Shown here piece after piece: positions 12,338 through 23,394 of a DNA stretch of 64,000 nucleotides. A program made the translations under genes and the position numbers. Source of the DNA: Hofstenia miamia. Its lineage: Eukaryota; Xenacoelomorpha; Acoela. Where the stretch lies: NCBI GenBank assembly GCA_004352715.1, contig SCFE01000039.1:280311-344310 (forward strand). The letters run 5' to 3'. The notes under the pieces are model-generated. The model saw only the letters and a list, made by a program, of their open reading frames with translations, did no database searches and was not told the DNA's origin. The stretch's first letter is position 1, and every line of letters starts with the position of its first letter.

Positions 12338-12850
12338 TCATGTTTGATAAGCTTCAAGCTGCATCTTGATTGCGTGTCTGTCCAGTGAGATTCCATAACA
12401 GAAAAAAACCCTTTCGGAAACTCCATTTGTAACCTGAAATGCAAAAAATAAGTGACATGATAATGTAAATTTTTGGAGTAAGTTTGGAAAATTGCAGTTT
12501 ACTAGAACAATGAGTTGGTTTTCAAATTCTACCGGCAAACAATTCAACGAGGCAGAAAACTTAATACAAAGCATCAACATCAATGATATTAGAAACTGAG
12601 TACTTATGCCATAAAGTTTTTTAAATATTGTTTCTACAAAACATTTTGCAAAGTTTAATGTAAATAGTTGTTTGTTAAATACAGAATTGCATGTTCTAAA
12701 AATTTAATAAAATCAGTTATAATTAAAGCACAACTTCTCCCACTCAATTGCATTGAAACAAAAAAATGCCGAGTTTTTGCATTAATGATTAAAAATTGAA
12801 AATGAACTTACTCGCGTATAGGCGCAGGATAATTCTGACCTTTTGGTCAC
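12338..12850 (-). CDS. Possible 3' end of a spliced host gene (last two exons), unidentified
   Basis: On the - strand a good acceptor (TTATTTTTTGCATTTCAG, ending at 12434) precedes an open 31-codon exon, 12433 down to the TGA at 12338-12340, beginning VTNGVSERVFFCYG. Upstream, a GTAAGT donor begins at 12811 after the open segment VTKRSELSCAYTR; the phase-0 join keeps the frame across a 378-nt intron. A candidate AATAAA lies on the same strand near 12241-12246. The upstream exon's own acceptor near 12850 is weak, and earlier exons were not found with confidence. The protein is not recognised. Support is splice-signal and reading-frame based only. Confidence 0.3.
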
Positions 12851-12859
12851 TCTTCATAC

Positions 12860-14510
12860 AGTGTTGTAGATTGTTTTACAAATACTAATCATATAAATAA
12901 AATCTACAAAATTTGTGAATTCTTTGAAAATTTGGAAATTTTGCTTAGATACAATTTTGATTTTATTGTATTTATAGCATCATAGATCTGATTTAATAGC
13001 ATTTGAGGAAACGCATTTATAGATCATGCAGCCCAACAAAAACAAAATATTTTTAAAATGATTATCTCAAAATATCATGTCTATTTATATTTTACTGATA
13101 TTGATGATGACCCAAAGTTCATTTCAAGAAAGTTTATCATTAAGAAATTTTGGGAAGTCGATTTGAAATTCTAAAAAATTGCAGATTATGATTTAACAAT
13201 GCACAAATATTAAAAAAGTTCTGTTTATACTTGACAAATTCGGCAGGTTTGCCTTTATAAGGGAAAATTGTAATAATAGTTTAGCATTATCAGTGTGTAG
13301 GATTACGGAAATTTATAACATGATAGCACAAATTAGAAAGAAATTATCATACGTTGTACATATTTTTTACTGATATTTTGCAACATGTTCTAGTGACTAT
13401 GGACATTTGGAAAATAATTTTTACATAACAATTATCCTAATATCATTAAACTGGGTGAAAATTCTAATTTCAAAAAAAATCAGTCAGTTGTGCATAACTG
13501 TCTATTGGATAACTGTCAAAAACATATATATATATAAATATTGTGGCATCTGTATGAAATCAGCGAGCAATCCTACAAATCTATCTATTGAGTTTTGAGT
13601 CGAAGCATGGATTTACCGGTGCTACAAATTAATAACTAACTCCTATTACTATAATACCCTATCCTTATAAATGTTAAAAGTAAACAGGAGATCATGTATC
13701 GATACAGATAACCTTAAGAAAGAGTCGTATAAGCGTAGAGCCCTACTTAAGATAAAATAATAAGGAAGCCCTAACTCTTGGGTGGAGTGAGTGAAACCTA
13801 CGTGCTAAGTAAAAAATCAACACTCAGTGCTTTCCTCATCTCGTGTAATTTCAGTGAAAGCAATCAAGGTTAATTTTTTTCACGAATGAAATGCAGTACA
13901 ACAAAGTCATTAACCGCATACTTAACCTAATTTGAAGGGATTAGGCTATGCCAGCCAAGCTATCCCCCGTCTGGGTACCCTTTAACAACGCAAACGAATT
14001 TAGAAACATACATTTGGATAAAATACAAAGTCAAGATAAAAATTAAAAACGAATTTACTGAGAATAAACTGAATAGAACATAAATATATAAATCGCACAT
14101 ATATTTACTAACAAAACAGAACAGAATAGGTTCTGTGCAATAACCTTTTAACCCTTTCGATTCGACTTTTGCACAATTAACTTTCAATAATTTTTTCGGT
14201 AACTCCCACTTATTATGACACTTCTTAACTACCATAAGCAAAATTGAAAATTTTTATAATAGGTACATGTGTTTTTCGACTATGGGACAAATATTTTCCA
14301 GCAGTATTATAAACGTTTAAAATTGAATTTAGTATTTGGAAAATGTTCTTGGAACGTATGTGTCCCATTAGGACCGAAAGGGTTGAACAAAGATACTGCG
14401 TAATAATTATCGGAAATTAAGCTAAATCGCACAGTTTACAAAAGAACTAAATTAATCAATTATAAATTTACACAGTCGAAATTAAAATAGATGAATGATG
14501 CATTTATGCC
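12860..14510. other. AT-rich intergenic DNA, no gene recognised
   Basis: No supported coding region or element. A slightly less AT-rich stretch, 13600-13980, could be a decayed repeat. Confidence 0.45.

Positions 14511-14567
<57 letters not shown>
14511..14567. repeat. (TA)n microsatellite at 5' edge of Penelope copy
   Basis: About 28 uninterrupted TA units directly upstream of the Penelope-like element. Confidence 0.95.
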
Positions 14568-14571
<4 letters not shown>

Positions 14572-15785
14572 GTGCTAAATTACTGAGCTTCATAAAATCT
14601 TTATGAAACAAATTTAGAAGCAAAAATATTTACAATTAACTACACTTAAATGATATACATATATTGCATGCACTAAAAATATTGATGTTATAATAATTTT
14701 TTTGTTTGCTCATTAAATTTAATTTGATTTCTTTAGGTTCAACAATAGCTGCATTTACGATGAATTTGATTGAATGTAAATTTGAATCATTGAGCAATCC
14801 AATGCCATTACTATGCTTAAGGTATGTCGATAACATTTTTACATTATTTGAAATTCAGTCAGAAATTGACAGTTTTAAAAAAATATCTTAAAAATCAAGT
14901 AGAAGAGCAAAAATTTACAGTCGAAATAGAAAAAGATCAAACTTTAAATTTCTTGGATGCCTCAATTATTAAAACAGAAAGCTTTGTAACAAAACTATAT
15001 GTAGAACCAACGAATACAGGAATGTATATTACCTATCAATCGCAATGTAATATAAAACAACGTCTTTAAATGATAACAACACTATTGAAGCAATTAGCCA
15101 TCTTTATACGGTTCTAGAAAATAATGGATATCCTCACAGATTAATGAATAGACATGTAGCTGAGGTAATTTTATTAAGAAACATAGAAAACAACCAAGCT
15201 AAATTAAATGAAGAAACAAATTTAAAACAAGTATATTGGAAACTTCCATTCATCAATGACAAAGTTAAAGTGTTCCAATCAAGTATAAAGAAGTTAAATT
15301 TAAAGTTAAATAAATCGAGAATAACACCAATGTTAACATCATTACAAACTCAAATATTTTAAAAAACAAAAATCCGGTATCAAAGTTGTTGGCTTCGTCA
15401 TTTGTTTACAAATACACTTGTCAAGATTGTCAACAATCTTACATGGGAAAGACACGCAGACATTTTGCTACAAGAATTCATGAACATCTATCAGGACATT
15501 AAACCTCAGAAATTCACCAACATCAACATCGAATTAAAAAATAAAATTTTGAAATATTTCTATAAACTAATTATCCATTAATTGCAGAATCATTATACAT
15601 CAAGAAAAAAATCAATTCAAATTTAATGAACAAACAAAAAAATTATTATGACATCAATATTTTTTAGTACATGCAATATATATCACTTATGTGTATTTAA
15701 TTGTAAATAATTTTCCTTCCAAATTTGTTTGATAAAAATTTTAAATCAAAACCGGTCGCATATATATATATTTTTTTTTAAGTGG
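14568..15785 (+). mobile_element. Penelope-like element, 5'-truncated and broken, with RT motif and GIY-YIG end
   Basis: The best-preserved Penelope copy. At 14736-14890 the translation contains the late RT part: FTMNLIECKFESL, then RYVDNIFTLF, where YVDN replaces the catalytic YVDD, so RT would be inactive. A frame change follows to 14824-15069 (FLDASI, VEPTNTGMYITYQS) and again to 15144-15362 (VYWKLPFIND). The GIY-YIG-type endonuclease end lies at about 15389-15500: SSFVYKYTC, CQQSYMGKTRRHF, TRIHEHLSGH, then a stop. At the 3' edge 15728-15757 has a hammerhead-like TTGATAA ... AAAACCGGTC, followed by TA repeats at 15760-15770. At the 5' edge, 14583-14608 carries CTGAGC followed by a perfect TTCATAAA/TTTATGAA hairpin and AAC, possibly the 5' counterpart. 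At least two frameshifts make it a pseudogene. Confidence 0.85.
15728..15757 (+). ncRNA. Hammerhead-ribozyme-like remnant (Penelope 3' end)
   Basis: TTGATAA (consensus CTGATGA), an AATTT-type stem, then CAAAACCGGTC (consensus GAAACCGGTC). ACCGGT is self-complementary, as in the very short stem III of Penelope hammerheads, and GTC would be the cleavage triplet. Core changes suggest it is no longer active. Confidence 0.45.
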
Positions 15786-16412
15786 ACAGATTGTGTCAAT
15801 GATAAAACGTCTTAGGGGTTTTTAGAAAGTCATTTCGTTTTCACCAACGTCACCTTTGCATTTGGGAATTCCTCTAACGCCGGTTTTTCCAGAAAGATAA
15901 ATTTTAATTATTTTTTATTGATTAATGCAGTTGTGTTTTTTATAGTGTTGAGAATAGGTTGAGAGTGTTTTGAAAAAATCAAAGCATTAACGATTTCAAA
16001 TTCACAGTAGTAATTAATCGCTTAAAAATATTGCATTTCTACCAATTATAAAATGTTAATACTTCTACATGTTTGTAGATGTAGTTCGAACTACAGTACA
16101 CAATCGTAGATTAATAAATAAATACTAGCAAATAAATTTTTGCTTATATTCGATCAAATTATATTGAAATTTGCAAAATTTTTTTAACAAGCTTGATTAT
16201 GCCTTACTAAAATAATCAATGACCTAATTAAACCTGAAAATTCAAAAGAAATTTTTACTAATTTTAACGCAGAAATGTAAAAAAATATATTTTTTAATAT
16301 TGATACCGTGACATTTTTAGAAGACAAATTGTTTTAGAGGATATCTTACCAATACAAGTCATGCAAATTCGTTTATACAGAATGATTTTTAATGATGGGA
16401 CCCACAAATCTT

Positions 16413-16740
16413 TCATATTTCCCTAGTTATTGGATAAATTTTAACGAAAAAAGCATTAAAACATATTAAAAATACTAGTTTTATTTTAAATACAACATTT
16501 TTTATGTGCTGCCTCCTGAAAGTAAACAAGTATTGACTCGAACTTGCAAAATGACCATTAGTGCCCTGGTAAGATGTGGTCCAACTTACTGAATTTCTGA
16601 TAGCTGCATTGAGCTGGTTGGCCTTTTGACAGTATATTTTTCCCTTTAGGTATCTCCAACGAATAAAATCTAAAGGAAAAAGTCCTGGAGACCGACTTGG
16701 CCATTCAAAATTACGCAAATTTTTCAGCCTTTTGCTGTTG
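16413..16740 (-). pseudogene. Mariner-like (IS630/Tc1/mariner) transposase C-terminal fragment
   Basis: The - strand reads FEWPSRSPGLFPLDFIRWRY followed by LKGKIYCQKANQLNAAIRNS. This is the family pattern 'WPPRSPDLTPLDFFLWGYLKxKVYxxxPxtLxxLkxxI', in which the D of PLDF is the third catalytic residue. The second half (TTSYQGTNGHFASSS...) departs from the family, and no upstream transposase sequence or terminal repeats were found. Confidence 0.7.
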
Positions 16741-17137
16741 CTAAGCGTACAAAGATATTATAATTTCGCATTTGCACATTTTAATTTGCATAACTCTATT
16801 ATGCACAGAAAAATTCCAAATGTATATATAATTCGATTAAAAATCATTAGTGTCTCGTGAATGGAATACAAAGACATTGTACAGGAAGAACTAGCAACAG
16901 CTGTGTAAATTTAGGTTGCATTTGATCACGAGGAATCACGTAGACTTTTTGAAAGTAAATTTAGTAAATATTTATCTCTCTGTCGTACATTGCATAATGT
17001 AAAGAAAAGATTCTGTGAAGCAGGCGATTATCACAAGACAAATAAAAGAAGCTTGTTGGTGGATTTGGAAATGATCTCTGCATGTCACAAAGAGCAGTAT
17101 CTTTAAATTGAATGTTTCTCAGTCTTGCTGTGCACAC

Positions 17138-17346
17138 CAGACTTGTCAACGACCCGTAATTTCTAAGCTCGGCTCGCCACATAAAATCTTTCAATGAGGC
17201 TCATTTTAGATCGATATTTTTTTAAAATATTGTGCTCTTAGAATTTTTTCCATTGCTCTTCCTATTATTTAATAAACATTTCTAAAATAAGATTAAAAGT
17301 AAGGAATATTGAATGAAAAAATAAGAAAAATCTGCATAATCAAATT
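17138..17346. mobile_element. hAT-like MITE, left part, cut by gap
   Basis: Begins CAGACTTGTCAACGA at 17138 and shares the AATAAACATTTCTAAAATAAG and GAAAAATCTGCATAATCAA blocks of the copy at 17666-17941. It runs into N bases at 17347, so the right end is unseen. Confidence 0.7.
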
Positions 17347-17658
17347 NNNNNNNNNNNNNNNNNNNNNNNNNNNNNNNNNNNNNNNNNNNNNNNNNNNNNN
17401 NNNNNNNNNNNNNNNNNNNNNNNNNNNNNNNNNNNNNNNNNNNNNNNNNNNNNNNNNNNNNNNNNNNNNNNNNNNNNNNNNNNNNNNNNNNNNNNNNNNN
17501 NNNNNNNNNNNNNNNNNNNNNNNNNNNNNNNNNNNNNNNNNNNNNNNNNNNNNNNNNNNNNNNNNNNNNNNNNNNNNNNNNNNNNNNNNNNNNNNNNNNN
17601 NNNNNNNNNNNNNNNNNNNNNNNNNNNNNNNNNNNNNNNNNNNNNNNNNNNNNNNNNN
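17347..17658. other. Assembly gap (N)
   Basis: A run of undetermined bases. Both edges lie in copies of the same MITE, suggesting the gap covers a repeat. Confidence 1.
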
Positions 17659-17949
17659 TACATGTCAGACTTGTCAACGAGACGACATTTCCAAGCCCAG
17701 GTCGACTCGTTTAAATTTTGTGTAAGATTGGCTCGGCTCGCAACATAAAATCTTTGTGCTCAAAGAATTTTTTACATAGCTCTTCCTATTATTTAATAAA
17801 CATTTCTTAAATAAGGTTATAGGAGAGGCATACTGACTGCAAAAAATAAGAAAAATCTACATAATCAAATTAACAAGAAGAACTATAAACTTGCTTTGCC
17901 TAAAATAGGCTCGTTACAAACTCGGCTCGTTGACAAATCTGGTACATGT
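17658..17949. mobile_element. Complete small hAT-like MITE with target duplication
   Basis: The element is 17666-17941 (276 bp): left end CAGACTTGTCAACGAG, right end CTCGTTGACAAATCTG. It is flanked on the right by GTACATGT (17942-17949) and on the left by TACATGT preceded by an N, consistent with an 8-bp duplication. No coding capacity. The same right end and flank reappear at 19284-19301. Confidence 0.85.
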
Positions 17950-18256
17950 GTATAATAAAATAATTTAGGTTGAAGATGAAATTGTATTTGTCCGTGGCAA
18001 CGTACTTGCAGCATACCATTTATATTTAAAGGTGGCATCGTTGAACTCAATAGTGACAATCAATAGGGACATTATTTTTAATATAATTTTTCATTTTATA
18101 AATTAAATTGTGTTAAATTTTAATGATAAGTCGCATAGAAATGAGGGTCGTATTTCTGAAAAAACTTAGTGCTGAATTCTGAAAAAAGTAATGTAAGCGA
18201 AAATTGCTAAAAAAATCTATTATATGGAATTAACAGATTTTTGTAAGGATTATGTA
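17942..18256. repeat. Duplicated block, copy 1
   Basis: About 315 bp nearly identical to 19294-19610, including the MITE end and its target site at the left. The two copies end at the same point (…GGATTATGTAA) where different LINE 3' ends begin. Confidence 0.9.
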
Positions 18257-18827
18257 AGAGTCAGAGCAAATTTATTGCGCATTATATGTATACAATATCT
18301 ACAAACTAACACATGACAAAAGAAAATAAACATGAACAAATAACTACAAATTAATATGTACAATATATAATAATATAGTCAATGTTTGAGTGGATGTTTG
18401 TGTAGGTGCTCAATGTTGAATGTATGTTTCAAATGCATGAAGTGTATTACCGTCCCCTAATGTATACTGTTTTATTAGAAGAAATTGTTTCAATTTTTTT
18501 CTAAACTTTTTATAGTTTTTTTCTATTCGCGTTTCATAATCTAAATTATTCCACAATTTAATTGATATGTGATGGAAGCCATTATAATTTTTATCTAAAC
18601 TAAAAAATTTTTGCGATCGCTCATTTAATTTAATATAGTCATTAAGGAAAAGGAGAGATGTTTGTAGAGATTTGAATTTAAATAAGATAGATAGCATATG
18701 CATATGAATTTGATAGAACGGAGATAATATTTTATATTTATTACGATATACTGATGCTTCGTCATGCTTTTGTGCAAAGTTTAGAGTTTTTATACACCAA
18801 TTAAATGTCTTTGATAGAAGCATACGA
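18257..18827 (-). mobile_element. LINE 3' fragment (RT C-terminus)
   Basis: The - strand ORF ending at 18410 contains HISIKLWNNLDYETRIEKNY and KKFRKKLKQFLL, the C-terminal 'WNxLxxxxRxxxxxxxFKxxLK' signature of LINE ORF2 proteins, and ARLEY-like upstream helices (HMLSILFKFKSL). The 5' side is lost in an N gap. About 150 bp of 3' UTR follow the stop to 18257. Confidence 0.75.
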
Positions 18828-19283
18828 NNNNNNNNNNNNNNNNNNNNNNNNNNNNNNNNNNNNNNNNNNNNNNNNNNNNNNNNNNNNNNNNNNNNNNNNN
18901 NNNNNNNNNNNNNNNNNNNNNNNNNNNNNNNNNNNNNNNNNNNNNNNNNNNNNNNNNNNNNNNNNNNNNNNNNNNNNNNNNNNNNNNNNNNNNNNNNNNN
19001 NNNNNNNNNNNNNNNNNNNNNNNNNNNNNNNNNNNNNNNNNNNNNNNNNNNNNNNNNNNNNNNNNNNNNNNNNNNNNNNNNNNNNNNNNNNNNNNNNNNN
19101 NNNNNNNNNNNNNNNNNNNNNNNNNNNNNNNNNNNNNNNNNNNNNNNNNNNNNNNNNNNNNNNNNNNNNNNNNNNNNNNNNNNNNNNNNNNNNNNNNNNN
19201 NNNNNNNNNNNNNNNNNNNNNNNNNNNNNNNNNNNNNNNNNNNNNNNNNNNNNNNNNNNNNNNNNNNNNNNNNNNNNNNNNNN
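18828..19283. other. Assembly gap (N)
   Basis: Undetermined bases between a LINE fragment and the second copy of the duplicated block. Confidence 1.
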
Positions 19284-19610
19284 GACAAGTCTGGTACATG
19301 TGTATAATAAAATAATTTAGGTTGAAGATGAAATTGTATTTGTACGTGGAACGTAGTTGCAGTATACCATTTATATTTAAAGGTGGCATCGTTGAACTCA
19401 ATAGTGACAATCAATACGGACATTATTTTTAATATTATTTTTTGATTTATACATTAAATTGTGTTAAATTATAATGATAAGTCGCATAGAAATTAGAGTC
19501 GTATTTCTGAAAAACTTAGTGCTGAATTCTGAAAAAAGTAATGTAAGCGAAAATTGCTAAAAAAATCTATTATATGGAATTAACAGATTTTTATAAGGAT
19601 TATGTAATAG
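19284..19610. repeat. Duplicated block, copy 2, with the same MITE end
   Basis: Starts with the MITE right end GACAAGTCTG and the flank GTACATGT, then repeats 17942-18256 with few differences. Sharing the very same insertion site shows these are two copies of one locus, not two insertions. Confidence 0.9.
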
Positions 19611-21130
19611 TAATAATAAAAATAGTAATATTAATAATATTAATAATAATGATAATAATAATAATGAAATGACTTTATTTAAAACTGAATAACAAAAATA
19701 TTCAAAATTAAAAGAAGAAAACAAATATTGCAGGGGCAAAGAGGAAATTTTTTACATGTATATGAATTATCATAATCAGTGCTTAAGAAGATTAGCATGT
19801 GACACGTTAATTTAGGTTTTAAAAGCTTAGGAGCATAAAAACAGAGATATCTGTTTTAATGTGCAGGTAATTTGCAAGCCTTATAACACGATTAAAATAA
19901 GATTGCCGAGTCTTTAATTTTTTAAGTTTTGTTTTTTGAAATAAAGTAACGGAACTGGACCGAAGATTAGATTGCAATGGTACATAAAATGAAATGTTAC
20001 GAAAGATGTCAAAATCATAAATATAATGTAATAATGCATTGAACATCAACATATCTTTGTATTGACACAAAAGAGATATTGGAAGCAAATTTAGAGCAAT
20101 TAGTCTATGTTTATAATCAGCAATTTTGGATATCCACTTAGTACATCTTCCTTGAAAGTTTTCAAGCCGTGAGATATCGGAAATAATTGAAACCATACAG
20201 AAGAAGCATACATCAAATTGATAAAATCATTGTTTTATAAAGGGTAATTGTGGTAGATGTATTGGTGATATATGGTCAGGCAAGGATAAGTTGTTCCTAA
20301 GATAAACACCCAAATCTAGTACTAATTAACAAGAGCAAACATGAATATCATTAGCAAGTTATTGAAGGGCCTTATTAATATTTCCAAAAACAATCCATTC
20401 AAACTTTTTGGAATTAAACTCCACCTTGTTGTCGGCAGCCCATTTTGAAAGAAAAAATTAATCTTTTTGGAGATTTCCAGAATTTCTTCTAAAAAATTTT
20501 AAGTCATCTGCAAAGAGATATACATTTGTGTTAGAGAAAGATTCAGGTAGATCATTTAAGAAGCAGATAAATAGTAAAGGTCCAAAAGGGGAGTCTTCAG
20601 GCACCCTANAATGATTGAAACCATACAGAAGAAGCATACATCAAAATGGATAAAATCATTGTTTTATAAAGGGTATTTGTGGTAGATGTATTGGTGATAT
20701 ATGGTCAGGCAAGGATAAGTTGTTCCTAACATAAACACCCAAATCTAGCACTAATTAACAAGAGCAAACATCAATATCATTAGCAAGTTATTGAAGGGCC
20801 TTATTAATATTTCTAAAAACAATCCATTCAAACTTGTTGGAATTAAACTCCACCTTGTTGTCGGTAGCCCGTTTTGAAAGAAAAAATTAATCTTTTTGGA
20901 GATTTCCCGAATTTCTGCTAAAAAAATTTTAAGTCATCTGCAAAGAGATATACATTTGTGTTAGAGAAAGATTCAGGGAGATCATTTAAGAAGCAGATAA
21001 ATAGTAAAGGTCCAAAAGGGGAGTCTTCAGGCACCCTACCAGAGATGGAAATGGGCTGAGTACATTGAAAGAGTTACTAGCCCACCTAATCAATTTCAAA
21101 TCTTTAGCATATTTTTCGCCTATTTCTAAA
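19611..21130 (-). mobile_element. LINE ORF2 C-terminal half: RT palm, thumb and tail, with internal duplication
   Basis: On the - strand, 21040-20930 reads RVPEDSPFGPLLFICFLNDL then a VYLFADDLKFF block: the RT motif 'GVPQGSVLGPLLF..INDLP ... YADD'. Further down, 20450-20340 gives WAADNKVEFNSKKFEWIVFG, and 20196-19819 is open with LENFQGRCTKWIS and LLCQYKDMLMFNALLHYIYD, the usual post-RT region. The 3' end has an (ATT)n-type tail at 19611-19672. The FADD catalytic pair is kept, but frame breaks make the copy non-functional. The segment 20182-20608 is repeated at 20610-21038 across a single N. Confidence 0.8.
20182..21038. repeat. Near-identical tandem duplication around one N (20609)
   Basis: 20182-20608 and 20610-21038 match base for base apart from scattered substitutions. 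The join is a single N. This looks like two allelic or overlapping contigs abutted by the assembler. Confidence 0.85.
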
Positions 21131-21745
21131 ATGTGAAATTTAGACCATCTTACAAATAAGACTGGATGCCATTTGACCAGAAAAGTAGGTTATGAATAAA
21201 TTCAATCTAAAGTAGGTTTTTATGATAATGCTTCATTTCTCTATTCTACATTGATGTAGACATAATATTATTAATAGTAGGGCTTCCATATTGGCTTACA
21301 TTCGTGTATATCCATTACTTTATGTCAAAAGCATTTAGATTTTTTAGTTCTTGAGTGATTGCTAAAACAATACCACTTGCTTATACATATAATAATGGGA
21401 AATATTAATGACCACCAGTAAAATTAAAGAAAAGCATTAACATATATTATTTTTTGCACAGCTATTGACGAATTCGATACTGCCGAGTGTGTCACTGCTC
21501 AGTCGGATGCGTCTATGTGATACTGGCAGTCTAGCACCGCTGTTGTTTCTTTCTCACTGGACTGCGGATGCTTGAGACGAACACAGCCACCTAGGGAACT
21601 CCTGTTCCAAGGAAGACCAATATAACAACATTTCAAAAATATTGTTACTATGAAGGTATTTATTTATTTATCAGTTATAACAACAATAACTCATTAACTT
21701 TAATTTAATTAATCAAAACGCATAACTACACAGGTAAAATATATA
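21131..21745. other. Sequence interrupting the LINE, origin unclear
   Basis: Separates the RT halves. Includes a GC-richer block at 21476-21610 (CTGCCGAGTGTGTCACTGC...) unlike its surroundings, possibly part of another inserted repeat. No ORF supported. Confidence 0.4.
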
Positions 21746-22450
21746 TTAAGAAGGAAACATGTATTTACATTTTAGATCAGAAATATCAAGCCCATTTTCC
21801 AATGACATTTTGGCCCAAACCAGCCCAGACCATTTCCATCTCTGCACTCCACTAGTAACTGGTAAATGACTAGAGACAGCTCCATTGACTTCCTGAACAC
21901 GATTTGCTGAGGAAGATGCAAGTATGGAAAGAAAATTATCACCAAAATCAAAATTATTTTGTAGTTTACCAATTAGTAAGTAATGCGATACTTGATTAAA
22001 AGTTTTTCGAAAATCTAAGTAAAATGCTGGTGAGGTAATTCCTGCATTAAAATCATGATAAATATTGTCAAAAGACGTTAGTAATTGAGTGATTGATGAA
22101 CGACGCTTGGTAAATCTAAACTTTGTAGAAGTTAGTCTATTTTTAATTATAGGGAATAGTTCATATAAAATAATTTTTTTCAAACATAAGTGACATTTTT
22201 GGAAGAATACTAATTCCACGGCAATTTTTAATATCATTTTTTGAACCTTTTTGTCCAATTTCCACTCTTGAGGGAATTCACCAAGTTCATTGCAATAATT
22301 GAATTTTTAAGAATATGAGATGAAAGAGGATTGGCATATGTCCTAATGAATGAAGATGGAAGATAATCAAATCCACAACCATGCCAAGTAGGTTCCTTAA
22401 TTAATTCCATAATTTTATCAAGTGAACAGTTAATTGTATTGTGCATCAAA
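21746..22450 (-). mobile_element. LINE ORF2: N-terminal RT fingers/palm region
   Basis: On the - strand, 22449-22234 holds GCGFDYLPSSFIRTYANPLS (fingers, 'GpDgIPxxflK'), and 22258-21746 holds RFTKRRSSITQLLTSFDNIY then AFYLDFRKTFNQVSHYLL, the RT motif A region ('YLDFSKAFDxVsH'). The first catalytic Asp is kept (LDF), but the partner Asp of KAFD is N in KTFN. A frame break lies near 22245. Confidence 0.8.
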
Positions 22451-23394
22451 ATTGCAATTAATTAAATTTGGCTCTGAAAATACAGATTAAAAATATTGGC
22501 TAAACGTAGAACAAAATTCGACAGGATTTTTTGCACATTGATTTTCCCAAGTTAAAGATTAAAAAGTCTCCTCAGATTTCAGAGATGATTTGTCCGAAAA
22601 TTGTTCTAAAAGATAACTTCAATTGAATTAAAAAGATCAGTAGATACATTGATGAGTTTGGCAAGAGCTTTGCTAAGCGGCATTTTAAAGATATTTACGT
22701 TTGACAGTGCCTGTAATATTGAAAAAGATTAACATTTTGGGAAGAAAATTATGGTGGTAGTGAGTTAAGGGTCTTTCATTTTTTCGGCACGTACAAATAG
22801 ATTATTTTAAACAAAGAATTGTAAAAGTATATAACGTAATGTGTTGTGCCATCAATGTAAAATAAAAAAACGATCTTGAAAAAGTTGAATGTTGAGTAGG
22901 TTTTCAATTTTATTAAGGCACAATGAAACATTAATACAGATAACAGCATGATCTGAAAAACTTTTAAAGGAGGATACCACCGTAAGAAATTTTAGAGCCT
23001 TGACATTTGCAAAAAACAGATCAAGAGAATTTCCAATTATATGAGTCGGAAAGTTAATAGGTTGAGATAGATTCATGTTATAAAGCTCATTGAGAATATG
23101 TTGATCAAAGTCATGTGGGGAGGTTGCAGCTTTGATGCTGGCATTAGGAAAATTAAAATCACCTACAATATACACATGTCCTGCAAATAGGGCATCAAAA
23201 GAATTATATTCTTGTAAAGACAAAAGGCGTCAAGCACAAGATGAATAAAGGAGAGTATGGAGTCTGATGTGTTGTGAAAGAGACTAATAACTGGAGGAAA
23301 GTAATGACATAAAATTAATATTGTAGCATCATCCACATAAATCTCAAATAAGCTGCAAAACGTCGAGCAGAATGGATTAAGATCGAAGAAAAGA
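22451..23394 (-). mobile_element. LINE ORF2: APE-type endonuclease region
   Basis: On the - strand, 23223-22852 is open and contains HVYIVGDFNFPNA, GNSLDLFFAN and FSDHAVI, the GDFN, LDL and SDH motifs of apurinic-type endonucleases of jockey/CR1-type LINEs. Just upstream (23390-23230) another frame carries EIYVDDATILILCHYFPP, the 'E...iLilcvYrPP' block. The left part (22850-22450) is the linker, broken by stops. Confidence 0.8.

Noticed and set aside
13600-13980. Possible tRNA-derived SINE in a less AT-rich stretch
   Set aside because: No A-box/B-box pair with proper spacing and no second copy seen in the window.
18410-19423. Very long open frame across the N gap
   Set aside because: The length comes from undetermined bases; only the 18410-18827 part is real LINE sequence.
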